Positions 6,758 through 13,277 of a stretch of DNA of 13,277 bases are shown in pieces. Where the stretch lies: assembly GCA_963605425.1 (NCBI GenBank), contig CAVCUQ010000038.1:1-13277 (forward strand), written 5' to 3'. The DNA comes from JAEELC01 sp963605425 (GTDB lineage: Bacteria; Bacillota_I; Bacilli_A; Acholeplasmatales; Anaeroplasmataceae). Position numbers and translations under genes: made by a program. The stretch's first letter is position 1. Every line of letters begins with the position of its first letter. The notes beneath the pieces were generated by a model. The model saw nothing but the letters and a program-made list of their open reading frames with translations, was not told the DNA's origin and did no database searches.

Positions 6758-7940
6758 AGTCTAATATTTCCTGTTCTAGTTTCTTACCTACTAGTAACAT
6801 ATAATTAATAACTTCATGAAATTCTTTAAAATTGTCATCATTAAGCATTAGACTTAATTTCTTAATATCATTTTGAGTCAAATCTTTCAAATTATCTTTA
6901 TTTTCAAGAAGTTCCTTTACACCCATCTTATAAGGAATAAAATTGATACCTGTTTTTCTCTTTAAATGGTTAAATATATAGAATCCACCACAATCAATAT
7001 CGGAAAAATGATAGAATACTGCATTACTATATTTTTCTTTTAATCTTTTTAATAGTTCAGTCTTTACACTATTATGAAAACCAGCTAGATAGATTATAAG
7101 TGCATCTTCTTCTATTGCATAAAAACTAGTTAAATTTTCAACAGTAATGATCTTATTAATATTTGAATCAAGTAATTCAAGTGACTTTATCATTTGATTA
7201 GATAAGGCAAATTCAAAAGGGAAACTAGATAAATCAATGATAGTATCTGCTAATTTAAATCTTAATTTATTTTTTATTAAGGTATAAGAATAATTAGATA
7301 CAATATTATATTCTTTTAAGATATCATCTTTATCAAGGTCTATTGAATCAGGGTCAAAATCTTTAAAGATTCTTGTAACATTTGCTTCATATATCTTAAA
7401 AGCCTTAGAATCCTTTAATACTCGAACCGAAAAGTCTCTTTTCATAGTTTCAGTATCTAATTTAAGGATTTCTTCTATTATTAATATATAAATTTTAAGT
7501 TCATTTAAAGATTCAAAATAAGTTTTAGGGTAAACATGATTCTTATCTATATAGTTTAAAATATAATCTTTAAAGTTCTTCATAAAACTTATAGGGTTAT
7601 AACTAGATATATATTCATAAATTTCTTTAGTTTCTATATTTCTATTAACTCTATTTAAATATCTATATATTTCATCAACTTTATCAGTATTTAAGGTTAG
7701 ATACATAAAGTCACAATTCTTATCAAAGAAAGCCTCTATAAATCCAAGCGATACGAGTTTATTAATTTCCATATCATTCTCATCTTTATATTTAAATGAA
7801 AGACGAGAATGATAGCTAGAAAACATTTTATCGCTTGTTTCAAGTTTTATCTTTAAATTTCGATCAGATCCTTCTTTAGATAAGACAGAACGTTCATATT
7901 TATCAATTAATTTATTTAAGATGTCATCTTTAAGACTCAT
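6756..7940 (-). CDS. jetD: Wadjet nuclease subunit JetD (Toprim, DUF2220-like)
   Basis: A 394-residue nuclease subunit of Wadjet. JetD cuts DNA held by the JetABC motor and resembles the Toprim part of topoisomerase VI/Spo11. The Toprim acidic residues are visible: E268 in TVENLTSF, the D-x-D pair D314/D316 in SDIDCGG (313-319), and a C-terminal LEQE (388-391) typical of DUF2220 proteins. A conserved family block, FSVRVLKDSKAF, lies at 170-181. The N-terminal half (about 40-110) looks like winged-helix arms, matching the DNA-binding part of JetD. Spacing from jetC is 2 bases; the ribosome site is weak (AAGTGG), so coupled translation and a lower yield than JetC are plausible. It is the last gene of the operon. 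The catalytic residues look intact, so I see no sign of inactivation. Confidence 0.9.
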   Translation of the reverse strand: MSLKDDILNKLIDKYERSVLSKEGSDRNLKIKLETSDKMFSSYHSRLSFKYKDENDMEINKLVSLGFIEAFFDKNCDFMYLTLNTDKVDEIYRYLNRVNRNIETKEIYEYISSYNPISFMKNFKDYILNYIDKNHVYPKTYFESLNELKIYILIIEEILKLDTETMKRDFSVRVLKDSKAFKIYEANVTRIFKDFDPDSIDLDKDDILKEYNIVSNYSYTLIKNKLRFKLADTIIDLSSFPFEFALSNQMIKSLELLDSNINKIITVENLTSFYAIEEDALIIYLAGFHNSVKTELLKRLKEKYSNAVFYHFSDIDCGGFYIFNHLKRKTGINFIPYKMGVKELLENKDNLKDLTQNDIKKLSLMLNDDNFKEFHEVINYMLLVGKKLEQEILD

Positions 7941-7942
7941 AT

Positions 7943-10900
7943 TTATTTACCACTTTCATGGAATAATACTAATCTATTTGCGCTCTTAGCTATACCGATA
8001 ACTGAATCCATGTAAGGAGCTATAGAATAAGTTCTTACACCCGGAACTACAATAAATAATTGAATAGATAGTTCTTTATAATACTCAAGTACATCACTTA
8101 TTCTACCCTCATCCATATTATTGAAGGCTTCATCGAAGATAACAAGACAACAAGCTTCTTCGCTCTTTTTCATAAGTTCATCAAAACAAGCAGCTATAAC
8201 AACATAGAATGGAGTTTGAGTTTCTCCACCTGACTTTTCTCTTGAAGTCTTAGATATAAATGAAACTTCTTCTTTATCATTTGTGACCTTAATATCATAG
8301 TTCATATAAAATCTATAATCTAAGTATCTAGCAAGATAACTTTCAGTCTCTCTTGATTCATCACTATCTGCTATCTTATTAAATAGATTTAAAATAATAG
8401 CACTATCTTTTTCATTAAGAGTTTCGGTAAATAAATCTTTACCAGTTATTTCATCCCCTGACATAATAATTCTATAGTAATCTTCTAAATCGCTAGATGC
8501 TTTAAACACAAACTGATATTTTTCTTTATCACGTCCGAATGGATGTTTATCAAGGCTCTTATTTAATTTTTTAATTTGTTCTTGAGCTTCTAATATATTA
8601 GATCTAAGACCTGATAAGAATACACTTCTAAATCCATCTTCACACTTTTCAAATGCTTGCCTGCTGCGTTCTGTATATTCAGTAACATTATTATTCTTAA
8701 TTCTATAATATTCATTAATAAAGTCTTCAGCATTCTCAATTTGGGCTACAAGTTCTGATCTATAAGAATTAGAATATTTTTGCATTCCGCGAACAATACC
8801 TGTGCGCATTTGATTATTAGAAACTTCTTTACTTCTTAAATCATCACTTATTCTAGTATAACTTAAACTATCATTATGTGAGTATTCTTTTTCTTTATTT
8901 AAATAAACTAAATACTTAGATTCATCAGCCTTAATTAGAGTAATATATCTATTATAATTATTTTCAGATATTTCAAGTCTTTCACTATCTTGTTTAATAT
9001 CACTTTCTAGAGATCCTTCTCTTCTAGTTAGTTCATTTATACTATATTCAAGAGAAGAAACCTCACTATGTAAAGCCTTAACTCTATTTTTCTTTTCATT
9101 AATTTGATTAGATAATTCAAGTAAGTCGTGACTTGCCTCATCATGTTTAATCTCTTCTTTAAGTCTTAGAATATTATCCTTTAAAGTAGATTCACTAGCC
9201 CAGAAATTATCCATCTCTTTAATTGTATCTACCTTAGATTTAGAAAGTATTTGTATATCATCATCACATCTATTATATTCTTCTCTAAGATTTGATTGAA
9301 CTTTATTAATTTCTTCTAATTCACTATTTATTTTTTCTTCTTGTCTTCTTAGAGCGTCTCTACCGATATAAGGTGATTCATATAATTTCTTATTTAAAGC
9401 TCTAGCTGAATAATTCTTATAAAGCATACAAGTTCTAGTAATAGATATCTTATGCTTATTTAAATCCTCAATACTTTCAGCGCATATAACATTATTAAGT
9501 AAGAATTTAGCATATCTTAGGGCATAGTTATTATTAATTTCTAAGGCATTAAATAAAGAATCTTCATTAGTCTCTAAATCACTAATTTTAGCTACATCAA
9601 CAATACCAATACCATAGATATTGTTGTGATTCTTAATTTCTTCATATGCTTTAACTGCTATATTAAAATATTTAGGTTCAACAATTAAATCAAAACGTTG
9701 AGTGTTAAGATAAGCTTCAATCGCATTTGACCAGTCTTGTTTTTCTTCTTTAATTTCTAAATATTCACATAAAGGTTTGACTGTTACATCTTTACCTGTT
9801 TCTAGCTTTATGGCTTTTTCTACAGCATCTTTAAGAGAAGTAAAGTTATTATCATAAGGTTTAATACCTTTTTTAATAGAATTTAATTTATTAACTAATT
9901 CTTTTATCTTATCTTCATTTTCTTTAATCTTAATTTGAAGTCTAATTTTTTCTTCTAGCTTAGATTCTTTTATCTTATCAAGTTCATTACTATAACTATT
10001 AACATCACTTATAAATTTAATATAATCTTTAGCTAAATAAGAATTTAAGAATATATTTTTAGATGATATTTTCTTTCTAATAATATCTTCTTTTCTTACT
10101 AAATCATCATAATAAGAAATTCTAGATAATACTTCTTTATACTTTTCTTCATCCTTAGATAAATTATCTTTCTTATTTTTTAAAGCAGTTAATATTTCAT
10201 TAGCCTCAAGTAAAGTGATTTCCTTAGTAGTTTCATTTATTCTCGAATTTAAATCATTCTTTTTATTAGTATTTTGACTAACCTCAAGTTTAATACTTGA
10301 AATTAAATCTTTATTTTTATTAATTTTATTATTTAGATTTTGAATATTAGCCTTTTCAAGTAAAGCATGTAAATACTCAATATCAACTCTATTAGTTTCA
10401 TACTTAATAGTACTATCAATAAATTCATTTAAACAATTAATCTTGTTTTCTTCTCTAACAAGACTTTCATGGATTTCTTTATAGTTACGCATATCAAGTC
10501 TTAAAGTTTCAAGATCAATATTCTTTTCTGAAAGTAAGAAACTGTTAACAAAAGAATTTACTTCTTCAATAGGTTTAAATGCAATAGCCTTAGCTAATAG
10601 ATCAAAATATTTATCACTAGATTCTAGTTTAAAGATATCACGGGCAATAGCTTCTCTTCTCTTCTTAACACCATTAGTCTCAAGGCTTTCTAAATTCTTA
10701 ATATTCTTTTTTAAAGTATTATAATTAGAAATAATATTATTAGAAATATAATCCTCTTCATTGATTTGATATCTATCTATAAAATAAAAGTAAGGTTTAG
10801 GTTTACTGTTTCCTTTTTGAAGTTCTAGTACTACACCAAGAACAAAAGATTCACTTGTCTTAGGACTGTAATATTCTACTGCAATGTGGCTGATTAAATT

Positions 10901-11158
10901 AGCTTCATTTCTTAAATATTCCTTATTCTCTACCCCTGTCTTACATCTCATGTATGTTTCAAGGGTTCTTTTAGCATTTTGGTTAGCTGCGTGGTTAAAA
11001 TGCTTATCATCTCCGCCTGATAATAAATAATATAAAGCGTCTACTAGTGTAGATTTACCAGTACCATTTTCACCAGAAAGTAAGGTATTACCCTTTAATG
11101 TGATAGTTTCATTAGTAAATAAATGCCAATTAATAAGTTTAATCTTCGTAAGTATCAT
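7943..11158 (-). CDS. jetC: Wadjet SMC-like ATPase JetC (MukB-like)
   Basis: A 1071-residue SMC-family motor subunit, the ATPase that, as a dimer with JetA and JetB, extrudes DNA loops and selects small circular DNA. The N-terminal head begins KIKLINWHLF and carries Walker A GENGTGKST (29-37). The C-terminal head carries the signature SGGE (976-979) and Walker B LVIFDE (1005-1010, catalytic E1010), followed by the D-loop-like AFNNMD. Long coiled-coil stretches rich in K, E, N and L run about 240-430 and 600-840, flanking a hinge-like globular region at about 455-600 (LVIEPK-like FDLIVEPKYF, then PYIGRDALRR). The residue after DAL is Y where many MukB/JetC proteins have Q. Its ATG lies inside the last codons of jetB, a 20-base overlap, behind a strong AAAGGGGG ribosome site. 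Confidence 0.95.
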   Translation of the reverse strand: MILTKIKLINWHLFTNETITLKGNTLLSGENGTGKSTLVDALYYLLSGGDDKHFNHAANQNAKRTLETYMRCKTGVENKEYLRNEANLISHIAVEYYSPKTSESFVLGVVLELQKGNSKPKPYFYFIDRYQINEEDYISNNIISNYNTLKKNIKNLESLETNGVKKRREAIARDIFKLESSDKYFDLLAKAIAFKPIEEVNSFVNSFLLSEKNIDLETLRLDMRNYKEIHESLVREENKINCLNEFIDSTIKYETNRVDIEYLHALLEKANIQNLNNKINKNKDLISSIKLEVSQNTNKKNDLNSRINETTKEITLLEANEILTALKNKKDNLSKDEEKYKEVLSRISYYDDLVRKEDIIRKKISSKNIFLNSYLAKDYIKFISDVNSYSNELDKIKESKLEEKIRLQIKIKENEDKIKELVNKLNSIKKGIKPYDNNFTSLKDAVEKAIKLETGKDVTVKPLCEYLEIKEEKQDWSNAIEAYLNTQRFDLIVEPKYFNIAVKAYEEIKNHNNIYGIGIVDVAKISDLETNEDSLFNALEINNNYALRYAKFLLNNVICAESIEDLNKHKISITRTCMLYKNYSARALNKKLYESPYIGRDALRRQEEKINSELEEINKVQSNLREEYNRCDDDIQILSKSKVDTIKEMDNFWASESTLKDNILRLKEEIKHDEASHDLLELSNQINEKKNRVKALHSEVSSLEYSINELTRREGSLESDIKQDSERLEISENNYNRYITLIKADESKYLVYLNKEKEYSHNDSLSYTRISDDLRSKEVSNNQMRTGIVRGMQKYSNSYRSELVAQIENAEDFINEYYRIKNNNVTEYTERSRQAFEKCEDGFRSVFLSGLRSNILEAQEQIKKLNKSLDKHPFGRDKEKYQFVFKASSDLEDYYRIIMSGDEITGKDLFTETLNEKDSAIILNLFNKIADSDESRETESYLARYLDYRFYMNYDIKVTNDKEEVSFISKTSREKSGGETQTPFYVVIAACFDELMKKSEEACCLVIFDEAFNNMDEGRISDVLEYYKELSIQLFIVVPGVRTYSIAPYMDSVIGIAKSANRLVLFHESGK

Positions 11159-11789
11159 TTAAAGTCCCCCTTTCTTTAACATAACTTTCTAATTTATCAT
11201 TTAATGATTTAATATTATCATTCTTAACAACCTGAAGTATAGTTGGGTAGATAGTAATAAGCGCATCTAAAGTTATACTTGTAAAATTAAATCCTACTAT
11301 CTTATAACGTTTTAGTAACTTTAAAGAATTAAGTAAATCTGTTTTATAAGATTCATCTGAAAATATAGTAGTATTATTTATAGTATCAATTAAATCAATA
11401 ACCTTAATTGTTACATTAGCTCCATGAGAATCAAGAGTAACCTCATGTTGACCCTTATAATACATAAGTCTTAAGACAAGTAATACTACTGTATCAATCT
11501 TCTTTAATTTAATCTTATTTCTATCTATTAATGTTTCTATATAGAAAACCTTATTATTATCATCATGAATTAAATTATAGTCAATAATTGATAAATAAGC
11601 TTCAATTGCATTTCTATAATTTAATATTTGATAATAATCTTGTTTATCTGAATCAATAGATACATAAATAAAATTATCTTTAAGTAATTTATTTACAAGA
11701 CGAGAAAATTGTTCTCTTTTAGTATCAGTAAATCCTCTATATAATTCTTCAAATTTCTCTAGAGCTCCTGTTTTATCAAGTATTGCCAT
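11139..11789 (-). CDS. jetB: Wadjet subunit JetB (MukE-like, DUF4194-like)
   Basis: A 216-residue protein expected to be the winged-helix MukE-like (kite) partner that binds the JetA kleisin and contacts DNA within the JetABC complex. The block DTVVLLVLRLMYYKG (99-113) matches the conserved 'E..hLLhLRhhY' core of DUF4194 proteins, preceded by ETLIDRNKIKLKK. The C-terminal helix-turn pattern (SLKLLKRYKIVGF, 155-167) fits a winged helix. No catalytic motif is expected. The ATG at 11789 is 1 base beyond the jetA stop and has GAAAGGA at 11796-11802. The gene overlaps jetC by 20 bases at its 3' end. The call rests as much on position between jetA and jetC as on sequence. Confidence 0.85.
   Translation of the reverse strand: MAILDKTGALEKFEELYRGFTDTKREQFSRLVNKLLKDNFIYVSIDSDKQDYYQILNYRNAIEAYLSIIDYNLIHDDNNKVFYIETLIDRNKIKLKKIDTVVLLVLRLMYYKGQHEVTLDSHGANVTIKVIDLIDTINNTTIFSDESYKTDLLNSLKLLKRYKIVGFNFTSITLDALITIYPTILQVVKNDNIKSLNDKLESYVKERGTLNDTYED
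11166..11173 (-). promoter_or_regulatory. Ribosome binding site of jetC inside jetB
   Basis: AAAGGGGG on the minus strand lies 7 bases before the jetC ATG (11158-11156). The same bases encode KERG near the JetB C-terminus. This purine block is the longest G run seen in an otherwise very AT-rich operon, which suggests selection for efficient jetC initiation. It also confirms the overlapping start over later in-frame ATGs. Confidence 0.75.
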
Positions 11790-11790
11790 A

Positions 11791-13194
11791 TTAAATCCTT
11801 TCTATATAGAAATTATTAAATTCTATATCATATCTTTTAAAATTATCTAATTTAGTATCATAATCAACCTTGTAAGATACATTCTTATTAGTACTATATA
11901 ATAATACTAAGAATTGTTTTATAGTGTCCTCACTCTTACTTTCAGTTATAAGTTCACTAGCCTCAATCTTATTTTTATCACCAAGCGAATTTATAACATA
12001 TTCATTAATTTTATAAGCTGAATACATATTATCTTTAAAGAAATTATTCTTAATTTGATTAATTTCTTCTATATCTAACTTTTCTTCTTCCTTTATTACT
12101 ACATCAGTCATTTCCTTTTGTTTGATGCGTGGTTGATATAGTGAATCCTCACTAATAGAACCTAATGAATAAACGTTAAAGAAATCATCTTCAATAAGAG
12201 TAAAATCTTCTATATCTTTAATATTCTTTAATGTATCATTAATAATACCTTCTAAATTAATATTATCATTAAGTAAGAAAGCACACCTAGATTTAGCACT
12301 TGATACATATTTAGAGTTATTCTTATTTAATATTCTAATAAGCTCATTAATATTATTAAATACATCTTTAACAGTATTAAAACTATCTTTAAAGAAATCT
12401 TCCGCTATAACTATATTTTCAAGTGTTTCTACACCATTTAATTTTTCTTTGATGTATAAATTTACAAGTTCATCATGATTTTTAAAATATATGTTATCTA
12501 GATTTTCATTAATATATAATCTGTAATTATCAGGATTATCTTTTTTACGAAGGTTATCTAGACTCTTTATTACAACTTTATCATTATAATCTACAAGTAA
12601 TTTTTCAAGGATTTCAGCTGGAGTTAAATCTTTATTTTGAAGTAATTGTGTTAAATATTTTTTAATACTAACATTAACACCTCTAAGCATACTAACAAGT
12701 GTATTACTAGATTCAACAATTTGTTCAGTAATACCTATAGCTTCTCTTATACTAAAGGTCTTAATTGCATTATATATTTGATATACATAACCATATAATT
12801 CATTTTGTTTAGTACGGCCATTAGTAATACTAACCATTGAATTCAATAACAGGATTGCATTCTCATCTACCATGTATTGACTCTTAAAATCACTAGTTTC
12901 TTCTTCTAAAAGCCAACCTGTTTTTACAAAGTAGTAGATCTTATCTCTTGCAATCTTCTTATAGTCAGTATCATTATCTTCTTCCCCAGTTTCATCGTTA
13001 TAAAACTTAAACTGCGGATGTTCTCTAAAGAATGTACTAATTAAATCTACAAGTTCTTCTCTTGATGAATTGTTATGTACATTGCTTCCTATATTAGAAT
13101 TAATTAAACATAATAATTCATAATTGATTTCTCTATTTTTTCCTGTAAACACATTAAAAAAGTAAGGGTTTAAATCGGTAAAGAAATTATCCAT
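11791..13194 (-). CDS. jetA: Wadjet subunit JetA (kleisin-like, MukF analogue)
   Basis: A 467-residue kleisin-like subunit that would link the two JetC heads and hold JetB dimers. The N-terminal 130 residues follow the pattern of the JetA family common in Firmicutes (the former DUF5716): FF..L.PYFFNVFTGKNRE (4-22), SREELVDLI (44-52), then KTGWLLEEE (91-99) and an ENAILLLNSM helix. Together with a DUF2220-type JetD this suggests a type III-like Wadjet rather than the DUF3375 (type I) form. The middle is helical, with likely coiled coil from about 130 to 340. The acidic stretch near 70 (ETGEEDNDTD) is a probable loop. The start is supported by AAGGAG (13200-13205) 5 bases before ATG. It is the first gene of the operon. 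Type assignment is from memory of family names and is less certain than the Wadjet call itself. Confidence 0.88.
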   Translation of the reverse strand: MDNFFTDLNPYFFNVFTGKNREINYELLCLINSNIGSNVHNNSSREELVDLISTFFREHPQFKFYNDETGEEDNDTDYKKIARDKIYYFVKTGWLLEEETSDFKSQYMVDENAILLLNSMVSITNGRTKQNELYGYVYQIYNAIKTFSIREAIGITEQIVESSNTLVSMLRGVNVSIKKYLTQLLQNKDLTPAEILEKLLVDYNDKVVIKSLDNLRKKDNPDNYRLYINENLDNIYFKNHDELVNLYIKEKLNGVETLENIVIAEDFFKDSFNTVKDVFNNINELIRILNKNNSKYVSSAKSRCAFLLNDNINLEGIINDTLKNIKDIEDFTLIEDDFFNVYSLGSISEDSLYQPRIKQKEMTDVVIKEEEKLDIEEINQIKNNFFKDNMYSAYKINEYVINSLGDKNKIEASELITESKSEDTIKQFLVLLYSTNKNVSYKVDYDTKLDNFKRYDIEFNNFYIERI

Positions 13195-13199
13195 AATAT

Positions 13200-13250
13200 C
13201 TCCTTAAAGTCTTCTACTTATATAATATCATTTTTTATATAATTTTACTA
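13200..13250 (-). promoter_or_regulatory. Candidate promoter and ribosome site of jetABCD
   Basis: On the minus strand, an extended -10 (TG-A-TATTAT, 13230-13222) is preceded at 17 bases by TAGTAA (13250-13245), a poor -35 with three of six matches. RNA would begin near 13215, giving a leader of about 20 bases that holds AAGGAG (13205-13200). No operator-like inverted repeat is obvious between promoter and start. The element is AT-rich and could be a chance match, but there is no other room for a promoter before the upstream terminator. Confidence 0.45.
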
Positions 13251-13255
13251 CAAAT

Positions 13256-13277
13256 AAAAAGCCTAAGGTCTAAACCT
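13256..13277 (-). terminator. Partial terminator of an upstream gene at the right edge
   Basis: On the minus strand the edge reads AGGT-TTAG-ACCT, then TAGGC and TTTTT (13260-13256). The visible AGGT/ACCT hairpin would lengthen to 9 bp if the five bases just outside the window are GCCTA. It probably ends a minus-strand gene lying to the right and separates it from jetABCD. Confidence 0.5.

Noticed and set aside
6756..13194. A chromosomal MukBEF-type condensin instead of Wadjet
   Set aside because: A fourth gene with a Toprim nuclease is present, and the JetA-like N-terminus and AT-rich Firmicute setting fit Wadjet rather than the gammaproteobacterial MukFEB.
1..13277. CRISPR array, tRNA, rRNA or insertion sequence
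   Set aside because: No regularly spaced repeats, no cloverleaf or rRNA-like sequence, and no transposase or terminal inverted repeats were seen.

Overview
The window is strongly AT-rich. It has purine-rich Shine-Dalgarno sites (AAGGAG, GAAAGGA), tight operons, and a BcrA/LanF-type ABC ATPase. Every gene reads through under the standard bacterial code. This fits a low-GC Bacillota (Bacilli, Erysipelotrichia or Clostridia-like); nothing in the sequence fixes the genus.

Layout. At the left edge, on the + strand, is the 3' end of an EAL-domain (cyclic-di-GMP phosphodiesterase-type) gene, closed by a strong terminator. Every other substantial gene lies on the - strand, read here in transcription order from right to left. 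(1) A four-gene operon, jetA-jetB-jetC-jetD (13194 to 6756), encodes a complete Wadjet plasmid-defence system: a kleisin-like JetA, a MukE-like JetB, an SMC-type ATPase JetC and a Toprim nuclease JetD. The JetA family and the DUF2220-type JetD point to the type III-like, Firmicutes-associated variety. (2) A small + strand ORF (6479-6712) faces the distal end of jetD and shares a symmetric two-way terminator with it. It may be the leftover C-terminal part of a TetR-like regulator. (3) A ppk-ppx operon (6362 to 3442) encodes polyphosphate kinase and a short Ppx/GppA-family exopolyphosphatase. (4) A single Fic-domain protein gene (3305 to 2322) carries a self-inhibitory helix motif and its own promoter. 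(5) A two-gene ABC exporter operon (2212 to 591) is of the bacitracin/lantibiotic-immunity type.

How the genes work together. JetABC is expected to form an SMC loop-extruding motor that recognises small circular DNA, and JetD to cut it. The four Jet genes are spaced so tightly (1-nt gap, 20-nt overlap, 2-nt gap) that coupled, balanced translation is likely. PPK and Ppx make and degrade polyphosphate. The ABC exporter probably protects the envelope from peptide antibiotics. Fic probably AMPylates or otherwise modifies a protein target. Predicted terminators and promoters separate these units, so the window looks like a set of independent transcription units with one defence operon among housekeeping and stress genes. 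No RNA genes, CRISPR arrays, insertion sequences or long repeats were seen, and no intergenic stretch exceeds 300 bases. The defence system is of a known class. I did not find a convincing wholly new system.
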